Assembly: GCF_001612635.1 (NCBI RefSeq) | Contig: NZ_BDAV01000030.1 | Span: 1-33,306 of the forward strand | Source of the DNA: Nocardia africana NBRC 100379 | Lineage (GTDB): Bacteria; Actinomycetota; Actinomycetes; Mycobacteriales; Mycobacteriaceae | DNA: 33,306 bases | Reading direction: 5' to 3' | In this document: one piece after another, positions 1 to 7,545 of the stretch | Layout of the letters: every line of letters starts with the position of its first letter | Position numbering within the stretch: the stretch's first letter is position 1 | Translations under genes and position numbers: made by a program | The notes under the pieces: generated by a model | What the model saw: the letters and a program-made list of their open reading frames with translations, nothing else | What the model was told of the DNA's origin: nothing | Databases searched by the model: none

Positions 1-21
1 CCCCCTAATCCGGAGACCGGA

Positions 22-620
22 TTATCTGGTTCCCGCAGGAACCTGGTGATAATAGCTGACTTTGCGTGATCCCGTTGTCCGCCAAACGATTCGCGAACAA
101 AATCGCTGTGTAGGTCGAAGTACGTCCACTTGGCGGGGCAGCTGCCGATCCTGTACGTCACCAGCCCAGATCGCGTATTCGAGCACGGCGAGCACCAGAT
201 CTGTGTGGCAACAGTGCGAACGCCTCCAGCCCACGATCCGGTTCGAGGACGCATCGCGGACCGCGGCCAGCCAGAACACGTCCTCCCCACAGGCGATGCG
301 GAGAGCATCGGCGAGCCGCAACCGGTCAGGCTCGCCGGCGGTGAGGTTGCGGTTGACCGGGCCGACACCGCGGTCGCATCCCGATCCTGCCGGGTCACAC
401 CCGGCCGCCAGTTCCTGTGCCGGAATACCTTGCAACCCCGTATTCCGCATCAGCCGCTCGACACCTTGTGGCCGAACGAAATCCCGCTCCGGCGCAGCAT
501 CGCGTGGACCCACGGTGCCCGTAGGTTTCCATTGGGAACTGGTTTGGATGTCGACCATCTCAGCCAGCAGCTCGTGGTCGACCATCCGCCGCGTGCGCTT
601 GCTGCAACTAGGGAGTGTTC
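22..620 (-). pseudogene. IS3-family transposase OrfB remnant (C-terminal part)
   Basis: The minus-strand reading resembles the integrase-type catalytic part of IS3-family OrfB. A helix-rich HTH_21-like stretch (HELLAEMV, then VERLMRNTGLQG) is followed by a DDE-domain part (VNRNLTAGEPDRL, then SNRIVGW and DLVLAVLEYAIW). Near 60-130 the similarity moves to another frame, where a TAILFANRLADNGI-like segment continues the domain, so at least one frameshift is present. The aspartates expected of an active DDE enzyme are not all preserved. The matching OrfA and N-terminal OrfB piece lies at about 1530-1980 on the same strand, separated by an IS5-type remnant. I infer one IS3 element interrupted by another IS. 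The left end of the element lies outside the window. Confidence 0.7.
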
Positions 621-639
621 GAACTGTGAAGGCGGCCCC

Positions 640-1506
640 GTGGCACGCCCTCACTCGTGCTTGAGCATTGATTGAGCTGGTTGATGTCACGTTCGCCAGC
701 GCTGGGACCCGATAGATGACCGAATCGAACGCCAGCGGCCTACTATCGGCCATACAGGGGGTGCGGCAATGTGCGGCCTGATCCGCCGGAACCGGGGTTG
801 TCACCCGAATTCTATACCGACGCAACCAGTCTCGATCCTGCGGCTGAAATACACCCTGTCGGCCAGCACCCGAACCGGGCCAGATCGTGGTCGGCCACCA
901 CCAAGTTTAGGCACCTCAATCCCGTTGACCGCCGTGAACTGCGGACTGTCACTGGTGGCCAGGGTTATCTACAAGGACAGCACCCGGCAGCCCCGTTCGC
1001 AGGTCACATGCAACTCGGTCCACCATCCGCCCGCGATCGGCCTAGCCGATGATCTGCCGGCTCCCGAACAGAACTACCGCGCGGCTGGGCCTGTCCGATC
1101 ACCGTCGCGACGGGCGCAGCGGCGGCCGATGACTCGCAAGATAGCCGAATCCACACCCGCCTCCGACACCTTCCGCCGCCCCGTCGGCGAACGCCTGCAC
1201 CCTTCAGGATCAACGCCCAGACCCCGCCACGCTGCCAACGTCGGAAAAGCCGATACGCCGCTAGCCAGGATCCATACACACCCGGCACGTCCCGCCACCG
1301 TGATCTAACCCGGAGCCCATCAATGAGTTGGCGTTTAGTCCATTGCGGCGGGCGTCCCGCCTTCTTGTTCCGAGGCGGCAACGGTTCCAGCCGACCCATC
1401 GGGCATCGGTCCGGACCACGCCCGCCACCGCTATGCTGGCCACGAGGTCTCCGGTATTCAGGCTTTTTCTTCGACAGCTGGACCAACTACCGGCGAACTC
1501 ACCCAC
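640..1506 (-). pseudogene. IS5-family (IS427-like) transposase remnant
   Basis: In minus-strand frames the N-terminal part reads KAGRPPQWTKRQLIDGLR, then WRDVP, YGSW and LFRRWQRGGVWALIL, typical of IS5-family transposases of the IS427 group. Further on, another frame gives IEVPKLGGGRPRSGPVRVLA and a later segment with SRPLAFDSVIYR, matching the middle and end of the same family. The pieces are in different frames and the DST motif region is corrupted, so the gene is dead. The remnant is about 0.87 kb, close to a whole element of this type. It sits exactly between the two halves of the IS3-type transposase, which indicates insertion into it. I did not find convincing terminal inverted repeats. 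Confidence 0.7.
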
Positions 1507-1529
1507 ATGCCAACGCGGACATCAGATTT

Positions 1530-1980
1530 CAGTGAGCAGTTGATGGTGTGACACCGCGCCGCGATGCCATTCCATCAACCACTTCGAAACTCTCCCGTGC
1601 CGCAATACGTCGACGACGTGACGCCCAGGACCGTACTACGAGCTCGACCGGGCGCTGCCGGTGTTCGCTGACGAACGCCGCGATCACCGTCAAGGCCGGC
1701 CAGCTTCGGGGCGAAATACGCACTCTGATAGCTTATTACGGCGTTGGCTGGCTCCAGCTTCGCGATCTGTTTCGTCAGAGCCTGGTTCTCGGGCAGCATG
1801 TCGGTCGTCGGCGTCGTTGTGTTCGCTGACAGCAGCCTCGGCTTGGCGGATCCTCAGCCGCAACGCCGCCCGAGCCGCGTTGCCTGCTTCCGGATCGTCA
1901 GCTTCGGGTCGGTCTCCCGATGCAACCGCACCGATCGGACCTTCAACTCATCCGGGTACTTTCTTCGGCGCTACTGCCAC
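1530..1980 (-). pseudogene. IS3-family OrfA and start of OrfB remnant
   Basis: A GTG at 1980 is preceded on the minus strand by an AAGGAG ribosome site (1987-1992). It starts VAVAPKK and, after a frameshift, continues as KYPDELKVRSVRLHRETDP, the classic N-terminus of IS3-family OrfA with its HTH. Further down, a leucine-rich segment ENQALTKQIAKLEPANAV and SAYFAPKL match the OrfA leucine zipper and OrfA/OrfB junction. STVLGVTSSTY resembles the beginning of OrfB. The reading then breaks off near 1530 where the IS5-type remnant begins. With the OrfB piece at 22-620 it would reconstruct one IS3-type element. Several frameshifts and stops make it non-functional. Confidence 0.68.
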
Positions 1981-2000
1981 AGATGACTCCTTCTGGTCCT

Positions 2001-2442
2001 AACGGACAACAATCAGAGCCCCTCCGTGAAAGCGAGACCTTCAACCACAGGCAGGAGCTGAAACCGCGCGTAATACAGCATATTCAGCGCGCACAGGAGC
2101 CGTTCTGACGCAATATCATACGAGGAACGTTGGATCAGAGGCATGGACAACGGCAGCAACACTGGGGGTCGGGCTGCGTCTCTGCAGCCTCAAAGCACGA
2201 AAGGTATTGGCGGCGATATCGCACCGAACCGCATGTCACTCTTTGACCGGTTTTGCTGTCGGCGAAACTCGCCGTTTCGTCTTCCGACGATGTACCTGCT
2301 GGGGTTGCTGAGCCCGCACCGTCAGCCTCCGAGGGGTTGCCCGCTGGAGCCCCCGGTTCGCCTGTTCACGAAGGCTTCCACACTCAGGTATGTTATCCAC
2401 GCACATGAACCTGGGGGCGAACTGTAACCGAGACCAGAGATC
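2001..2442. other. Intergenic stretch without a recognised gene
   Basis: About 440 bases lie between the IS3 remnant and the methyltransferase. Short open frames exist on both strands (for example 2143-2427 plus and 2236-2559 minus) but I recognise no family, and neither has a convincing ribosome site. The segment just outside the IS3 OrfA start (TGATTGTTGTCCG on the minus strand, around 2002-2014) may be the terminal sequence of that IS, since IS3 elements begin with TG. The rest may be decayed transposon DNA. Confidence 0.4.
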
Positions 2443-2514
2443 ATGGAAGCGGTTGTCCGGGACAGCTACATGGTCCTGGTACTCGTTGGCGCAGTGTTCG
2501 AAAGGGTGCGACAG

Positions 2515-4398
2515 GTGTCGTTCTACGGGGTCAAGCTGCAGCGCAGTGACGATCTGCAACTAGTCAGCCACCCCGATGGTTGTACCGAGGACACCTTCGA
2601 CGAATGGTGCTCACAGCAGCTCGCAGACAACCAGAGGCTCGCCGTCGATCTGTTCTCGGGCGCCGGTGGCCTGAGTCTTGGCTTGGAAGAGGCTGGCTGG
2701 ACAGTTGCGGTCTCTGTTGACAACAACGACAAGGCGCTGCAGACCCATCGTCACAACTTCCCGGGGCTGGCGCTTGCGCGAGACCTCGGCGACGAAACCC
2801 AGCGCCGGGAGCTTGTCAGCCTTCTCAGTCGTACAACGATAGACTTGGTCGCTGGGGGACCACCCTGTCAGCCTTTCAGCCGGGCAGGCCGCAGCAAAAT
2901 CCGAAGTCTTGTGGTGGCCGGGCACCGGGAGGAACACGACCACCGACGCGAACTGTGGCAGGCGTTTCTCGACATCGCGTTGGCTGTACGCCCGCGGGCA
3001 GTGCTGATGGAGAACGTTCCCGACATGGCGCTCGGCGACGACTTCGCGGTGGTTCGCACCATGGCCGACGAACTTGAGCGCGCGGGTTACTACACCGATC
3101 TACGACTCGTCGACGCATGGCGATACGGTGTTCCGCAGCACCGCAAGCGCCTCATTTTGCTGGCACGCCGTGACATCGAGGACTTTCCCTGGCCGGAGGA
3201 GCAGGAGGTACAGACGACCCTGTGGGATGCGATCGGTGACCTGCCCGATCTCAAGGACACCACGGGCGGTCGTGTGCTGACCTATCGCAGGCCACGAGAG
3301 CTTCCATGGTTCGGTGACACGATGCGCGCCGGGGCGCCGGATGGAGTGATTTGGGATCACATGACCCGTCCAGTGCGTGACGATGACCGCAAGATCTTCG
3401 AGCTCATGGACTCGACCACCCTCTACGCGAACATCCCGAAGGAGTACCGGCGGTACAAGGTCGAAACCTTCGACGACAAGTACAAGAAGCTGGACTGGAA
3501 GTCTGTGAGTCGGTCGATTACCGCACACATTGCAAAGGATGGGTACTGGTACATCCATCCAGAGCAATTGCGAACTCTCACCGTTCGGGAAGCCGCAAGA
3601 GTGCAGACCTTTCCTGACCGATTTCGTTTTGCTGGCACCCGTAGCGACGCGTTCCGCCAGATCGGTAATGCGGTGCCCCCGATGCTTGGCCAAGCTGTGG
3701 CGACTGCGCTCCGTCCGGTCAGTCAAGAGGAGCACGAGAAGAACCCTCACGATACTTCCTCACGCTGGGGCGCAGCACGTAACGCACTAACCACATGGGC
3801 ACACCGGCAACAGCGTGGAAAACATTGGCACAGCATGCCTGGCCCCGGAATGACCCCTGCAGTCGCTGCCATAGCAGCGATTCTGACCAGCCGTGTCATG
3901 ATGCCCAAAGGTGCCGAGCACGTGCTCGAAAGCATCCGCGGAAGGGACCGACTGACAAAGGCTGAACTCGAAGGGCTGCAACAGCAGCTTGCGACGTTGC
4001 CAGCACGCCGCCAACTTGAGCGTTTCCGACCGCTGCTCCCGAAGCGCAAGGTCTGGAGCGATCCTGAACTACTCGTAGAGCAATTGAACATGAAGCCTGC
4101 GGAAGAACAGACGTTCAGACTCCTCGCTGGCCAGGATGTGCTACTCGCTACGCAGACCACGCTCAGGGTGGCAGCACGGGTTGTCGGCTCGGACTCGGAT
4201 AAGATCAACCGGCTGAGCGACGGTCGAGTGGATCTCGCCAGGCTCATCGGAGCCGGACAGGACGCCCCAATTCGGGCAGCGGCGCTCCGACTGATCGGCA
4301 GCACCGTCTGTAAGGCTCCCAGTGCAGTTTGCCCGGCCTGTCCTCTCAGTCAGCAATGCGTCACCGCGACGGCAGATCGGGCTCAGACGCTCTTCTAG
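2515..4398 (+). CDS. C5-cytosine DNA methyltransferase fused to an EndoIII-like Fe-S domain
   Basis: This enzyme transfers methyl from SAM to C5 of cytosine in duplex DNA. I prefer the GTG at 2515 (627 aa) because AAAGGG lies 8 nt upstream (2501-2506); an ATG at 2443 adds 24 residues. Motif I (AVDLFSGAGG, 43-52), motif IV with the catalytic Cys in GGPPCQPFS (C118), motif VI ENV (166-168), motif VIII QHRKR (208-212) and motif X IGNAVPP (383-389) are all present, so the catalytic domain looks active. Residues about 415-627 are extra. They align by eye with the HhH-GPD glycosylase fold and end in C599-X6-C606-X2-C609-X5-C615, the endonuclease III/MutY [4Fe-4S] spacing. The catalytic Asp position appears to be Thr546 and the HhH lysine is absent, so glycosylase activity is doubtful. 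No restriction enzyme gene is adjacent. Confidence 0.9.
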   Translation: MSFYGVKLQRSDDLQLVSHPDGCTEDTFDEWCSQQLADNQRLAVDLFSGAGGLSLGLEEAGWTVAVSVDNNDKALQTHRHNFPGLALARDLGDETQRRELVSLLSRTTIDLVAGGPPCQPFSRAGRSKIRSLVVAGHREEHDHRRELWQAFLDIALAVRPRAVLMENVPDMALGDDFAVVRTMADELERAGYYTDLRLVDAWRYGVPQHRKRLILLARRDIEDFPWPEEQEVQTTLWDAIGDLPDLKDTTGGRVLTYRRPRELPWFGDTMRAGAPDGVIWDHMTRPVRDDDRKIFELMDSTTLYANIPKEYRRYKVETFDDKYKKLDWKSVSRSITAHIAKDGYWYIHPEQLRTLTVREAARVQTFPDRFRFAGTRSDAFRQIGNAVPPMLGQAVATALRPVSQEEHEKNPHDTSSRWGAARNALTTWAHRQQRGKHWHSMPGPGMTPAVAAIAAILTSRVMMPKGAEHVLESIRGRDRLTKAELEGLQQQLATLPARRQLERFRPLLPKRKVWSDPELLVEQLNMKPAEEQTFRLLAGQDVLLATQTTLRVAARVVGSDSDKINRLSDGRVDLARLIGAGQDAPIRAAALRLIGSTVCKAPSAVCPACPLSQQCVTATADRAQTLF

Positions 4399-4435
4399 TC
4401 TGCGCCGCTCCGGTGTGGATTCGATCATCTTACGG

Positions 4436-5023
4436 TTCGCTTCTCCAAGAGGCGCGGGAGGATCAGCTGTACGCGTTGTGGGCGGTCGCGTTGCTCCGTC
4501 AGGGGAGGAGCTGGGGCTGCAATGGGCCGATATCGACGTCGTAAACGGCCGGTTGGAGGTGGCGCAGTCGCGCAGTACCTCAACGGTCGCGTGGTGTTCC
4601 TGCGTCCGAAGACGGACTCGTCATAGAACTGGGTTCCGTTGACCGATGAGATGGTTCGCATTCTTCGGCAGCGCCGGGCTGAGCAGTTGGCGAACCCGGT
4701 CGAGGCGGCCGGCAACGAGCACGGCTTGGTGTTCACTTCGAAGAACGGAACTCCTCTGCTGCCCGCGGAACCTCAATCGCTCGTTCGAGCGGATGTGCCG
4801 GCGCGCGGGTGTTCGGCAGATTCGACTGCATGACCTTCGGCACTCGTGCGCCACGCTGTTGTTCGCTCAGGACGCCGACGCGGCGACGGTGCAGCGGATT
4901 CTGCGACACAGCTCGATCGCGGTTACGACGGGCGTCTACATGGAGGTGATCGAAGAGGTACGCCGCGATGCCCTGGCGGGGATGAACTCACTGTTGCGGG
5001 GGAGAGGCGCCGACAGTGTGTGA
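4436..5023 (+). pseudogene. Tyrosine recombinase (integrase) remnant, frameshifted
   Basis: The catalytic half of a phage-type integrase is recognisable across three frames. It begins with QLYALWAVALL, continues in a second frame as GEELGLQWADIDVVNGRLEV (the box I region, with the usual Arg in the broken stretch), then TDEMVRILRQRR, then GLVFTSKNGTPL. After another shift it ends with RLHDLRHSCATLLFAQ (HxLRH box II) and LRHSSIAVTTGVYMEV with the nucleophilic Tyr. The N-terminal core-binding domain is missing, and the piece starts only about 40 bp after the methyltransferase. Its 3' end lies about 90 bp from a tRNA-Lys-like attachment core at 5112-5149, the usual arrangement of an integrase next to its att site. 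Confidence 0.85.
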
Positions 5024-5059
5024 GGCGATTGGCTCACATTGTCGTCAGAAGTGTCGTCG

Positions 5060-5103
5060 AAGGCCCGTTTCGGACTGGAATTCCAGCTTCGGAATGGGCC
5101 TTT
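5060..5103 (+). terminator. Terminator-like hairpin after the integrase remnant
   Basis: AAGGCCC (5060-5066) pairs with GGGCCTT (5096-5102). Inside the loop is a second palindrome, CTGGAATTCCAG (5075-5086). Only three T residues follow, so it is a weak intrinsic terminator at best. It lies between the integrase remnant and the att core, as in many actinobacterial integrative elements. Confidence 0.5.
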
Positions 5104-5111
5104 GGCCTGGG

Positions 5112-5149
5112 AGTGCGCCATCAGGGACTCGAACCCCGAACCCGCTGAT
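5112..5149 (-). repeat. att-like core, tRNA-Lys 3' end (copy 1)
   Basis: These 38 bases are identical to 11300-11337 in the same orientation. On the minus strand they read as the 3' part of a tRNA-Lys: the anticodon-stem side, variable loop, a T arm containing GGGTTCGAGTCCC, and the acceptor end GGCGCAC. The match to tRNA-Lys stops before the anticodon, so this copy is not a functional tRNA. It is best read as the distal attachment core left by an element that integrated into a tRNA-Lys gene. Confidence 0.85.
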
Positions 5150-5169
5150 CGAGAATTCTGGTCAATGCG

Positions 5170-5916
5170 CAGGTAATGCCTAGATTCCGACGTGGGTTCG
5201 TTGTTCGGGTATCAAGTAGAGCGTCGGGTCTGAACTGCATGTCGTGCAAGAACTCCCGACGGCTCGTATCTGTCTCGATCGATGACCGACATCGAACGCC
5301 AGCGTATCCGCCGCCACCGCGCGCGCGGCCTGGACACGGTCCCCGAAGGCGTCATCGTCCGGGTGGTCGAGTACGAGGTCACCAACCGCGACAGCGATCA
5401 GCCCGCGCCGAGCCGGCTGATCACCACCCTGGTCGACCCCGCAGAAGTGACCGCGGCCGAGCTGGCCGCGGCCTACCACTGCCGTTGGGAGTTCGAGACC
5501 AGCCTCGCCGAGATCGAAACCGCCAGCGCGGCAGCTACCGGCTGCTGCGCTCAAAGAGTCATGCGATGGTGCGTCGGGAGATCTGGGGTCTGCTGACCAC
5601 CCACTTCGCCATACGTGAACTCATGTACCACGCCGCCGACTTGGGCGAGAACGACCCGTTACGACTGTCGTTCATTCGCTCCCTCCGCGTTGTCCGGCGA
5701 CACATCACGGGCAGGCGGGTTTTGCCCCTGATCGGCTCGCCGCCGGTCTCGCCCGCAGCGGTCGCCGAATCCTCGAACGCCCCAACTCGCCACGTCGCCG
5801 GCGCAGCTATCCGCGAGTCCTCAAACGCGCCGGACGCCACAAGTTCAAACGAAAACACTGGCGCACAAGAACATCAACCACCATCATCCGCCGGACATCC
5901 GGCTGCACCGGCGCGT
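5170..5916 (+). pseudogene. IS4-family transposase remnant (C-terminal half)
   Basis: The plus-strand reading matches the end of actinobacterial IS4-family transposases. It has VIVRVVEYEVTNRD, then RLITTLVDP, then the YHCRWEFETSLAEI segment that carries the last catalytic Glu of the DDE triad. After a frameshift near 5545 it continues as YRLLRSKSHAMVRREIWGLL, then THFAIRELMYHAA, LSFIRSLRVVRR and finally a basic tail with YPRVLKRAG. The N-terminal half with the first two aspartates is missing. The element begins right after the att-like repeat. Confidence 0.8.
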
Positions 5917-6239
5917 AAGTTAAGGCATTGGGTTTGGTGTTCATGCTGCTTTCCAAATAAACCGACGGTTCGTGAATCGGCGTGGCATGAGTTGAGATGC
6001 AGTAGGAGGGTTGATTTCCACTTGCGACTTGGCAATTCGGCTGACCTGCATGTCTGTGTCGCAGGTTCGTGCCTCCATTAGAGTGAAGGTTCGAACCTGC
6101 GACGTGCGACCTGGGGAAATGCCGAAGACCTTTGATGAATGACGCGTCAACCCGCTGTGACTGCGGGCACAATATCGCAAGTTCGTGCCCCCTGGCGGCA
6201 TGTACAGCATCTGCACGAAAACGCGATAGGCGCATAGAT
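5917..6239. other. Non-coding stretch with inverted and direct repeats
   Basis: No convincing gene is visible. A perfect 12-bp inverted repeat GTCGCAGGTTCG / CGAACCTGCGAC lies at 6058-6069 and 6092-6103 with a 22-nt loop. A related direct repeat, CGCAGGTTCGTGCCTCC and CGCAAGTTCGTGCCCCC, starts at about 6060 and 6177. The stretch lies downstream of the minus-strand membrane protein gene and could hold its terminator, or the repeats could be relics of a mobile element end. Confidence 0.5.
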
Positions 6240-7013
6240 TCACCAGGCACTCAGGTTGTCTATCCAGTTTGGATCCCCCTGCGTAATAGATCGACTCAAT
6301 GCCCATATCTTGTTGTCAGGGCGGCTTAGCCCCGACATCATCGAAAACTGAAACTCAACACTAACGCCGGGATATGCTTCGAACTTGATAATCTTACTTG
6401 GCAGGCCGGCACTCGACACTCCCGCGAATACTGCACCTTCAAACGTACGCGACTCCGCGTCCACCGTCATGCTGGTATACGGAGCCGAAGTGCCATTCCC
6501 CACAATGTCATTTGCCTGAAGACCGGAGCTGGGAGTAGCCGCGCAAGCGACCAGATTCAATCCCAGGTCTGCGTCTTGTGAAGTATGAGCGATCTCCAGG
6601 ATGGCGTTGTAAAGGTGGAGGATTGATTGACCTCCGGCATTCAAATCATCGAGACCAGCTACACCATCCGAACTCTCGGGGATTTGGTCATTGTAGGCTT
6701 TCGCGATGTCTTTCCTCCAGGCTTCTACCTTGGAGTCCAGATTCTTCTTAAGATAGGGAATGCACAGATCGAGTTGCTGCCCATAGGCCAACTTTGTGAA
6801 GTCTTCATGCTTCATCGATATCGATGGTCCGGAATCGAAGATCTTTTCCCAGTTTACCGTTAATGTCACAATCAAGCCGATAAGACCTATGCAGACACCA
6901 ACAACAGATATCGTGGTTGTAATCGACCAGTGCCTGAAAGTTTGCGACCACTTGGTCGGCTCCTCGATGACCTCAGGTTGCGACTCCTCCTCGGGTGCTG
7001 CGTGCAGACCCAT
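6240..7013 (-). CDS. Single-pass membrane protein of unknown function
   Basis: I do not recognise the family. The 257-aa product has an acidic, soluble N-terminus (about 1-28) and one strong membrane segment at about 31-53 (TTISVVGVCIGLIGLIVTLTV). A C-terminal domain of about 200 residues follows; no signal peptide cleavage is evident. By the positive-inside rule the orientation is ambiguous. The ATG at 7013 is preceded by GAGGG about 11 nt upstream. The codon use looks less GC-rich than in the neighbouring prophage, with many A/T third positions, suggesting separate acquisition. It lies in the repeat-flanked island and points away from the NACHT gene. Confidence 0.75.
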   Translation of the reverse strand: MGLHAAPEEESQPEVIEEPTKWSQTFRHWSITTTISVVGVCIGLIGLIVTLTVNWEKIFDSGPSISMKHEDFTKLAYGQQLDLCIPYLKKNLDSKVEAWRKDIAKAYNDQIPESSDGVAGLDDLNAGGQSILHLYNAILEIAHTSQDADLGLNLVACAATPSSGLQANDIVGNGTSAPYTSMTVDAESRTFEGAVFAGVSSAGLPSKIIKFEAYPGVSVEFQFSMMSGLSRPDNKIWALSRSITQGDPNWIDNLSAW

Positions 7014-7052
7014 GCCCTACCACCCTCATTTTCAAACGCTAGTAGTTGTAAA

Positions 7053-7507
7053 TCACACCACATCTGCACCGTGGATGGGCAGTAGTGCATCAACTCCGAC
7101 GCTGAACGTCTTGCCTATTGCAACGGTTTCGCCATCGAGCGGCGCGCAGATCTGGCACGCCCCGGCGATTGCCTCCCACGTCTTGGTCTTGGCACCCGTC
7201 GAAGTGGCGAAGTCATGCAGACCGGCCGGTAGGCGTTGACGCTGTCCGTCCGCGCGATCATCTCGGCGCGAACAGGATTCGTGATCACCTTGTGGATGCG
7301 GTCGATCGTTGTCGTCGAGTCTTCGCCGATCCATCTGTAGCTGCCCCGATCCTGACGGGCGAAGCTGAGAGGCATTGTGCTGTATACAATCCGCCGAGCT
7401 GGAGCTTTGGCAGCAGGCGCAATCCAAAGCGAAGACTGAGTTGTGCGTTCGGTTGGCGCCAAAATCGCCCGGGCCCGGCGAGACGCGGCTACGCTCTTGA
7501 GGCACAC
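7053..7507 (-). pseudogene. Phage minor head (SPP1 gp7-like) protein, C-terminal remnant
   Basis: Minus-strand frames contain RWIGEDSTTTIDRIHKVITN, then MIARTDSVNAYR. After a frameshift near 7215 they give AGLHDFATSTGAKTKTWEAI, then CQICAPLDGETVAI, FSVGVDALLPIH. The W...C-x-x-C..LDGe.V...P.H pattern preceded by an mIARTe-like segment is the signature of the C-terminal domain of phage minor head (Mu F / SPP1 gp7) proteins found beside portal genes. The final C-x-C after the PIH motif is missing and the N-terminal half is absent. It shows that the island once contained a prophage. Confidence 0.65.
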
Positions 7508-7545
7508 GCGGAATCCCTGTGCGCTGGCGGCTATTCGGGATCAGG

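Noticed and set aside
2515..4398. Complete restriction-modification system
   Set aside because: Neighbouring sequence holds only IS remnants and an integrase fragment; no endonuclease or Vsr-like gene is visible.
6058..6103. tRNA T-arm-like GGTTCGAA sequence
   Set aside because: The surrounding bases form a plain inverted repeat, and no cloverleaf or anticodon arm can be drawn.
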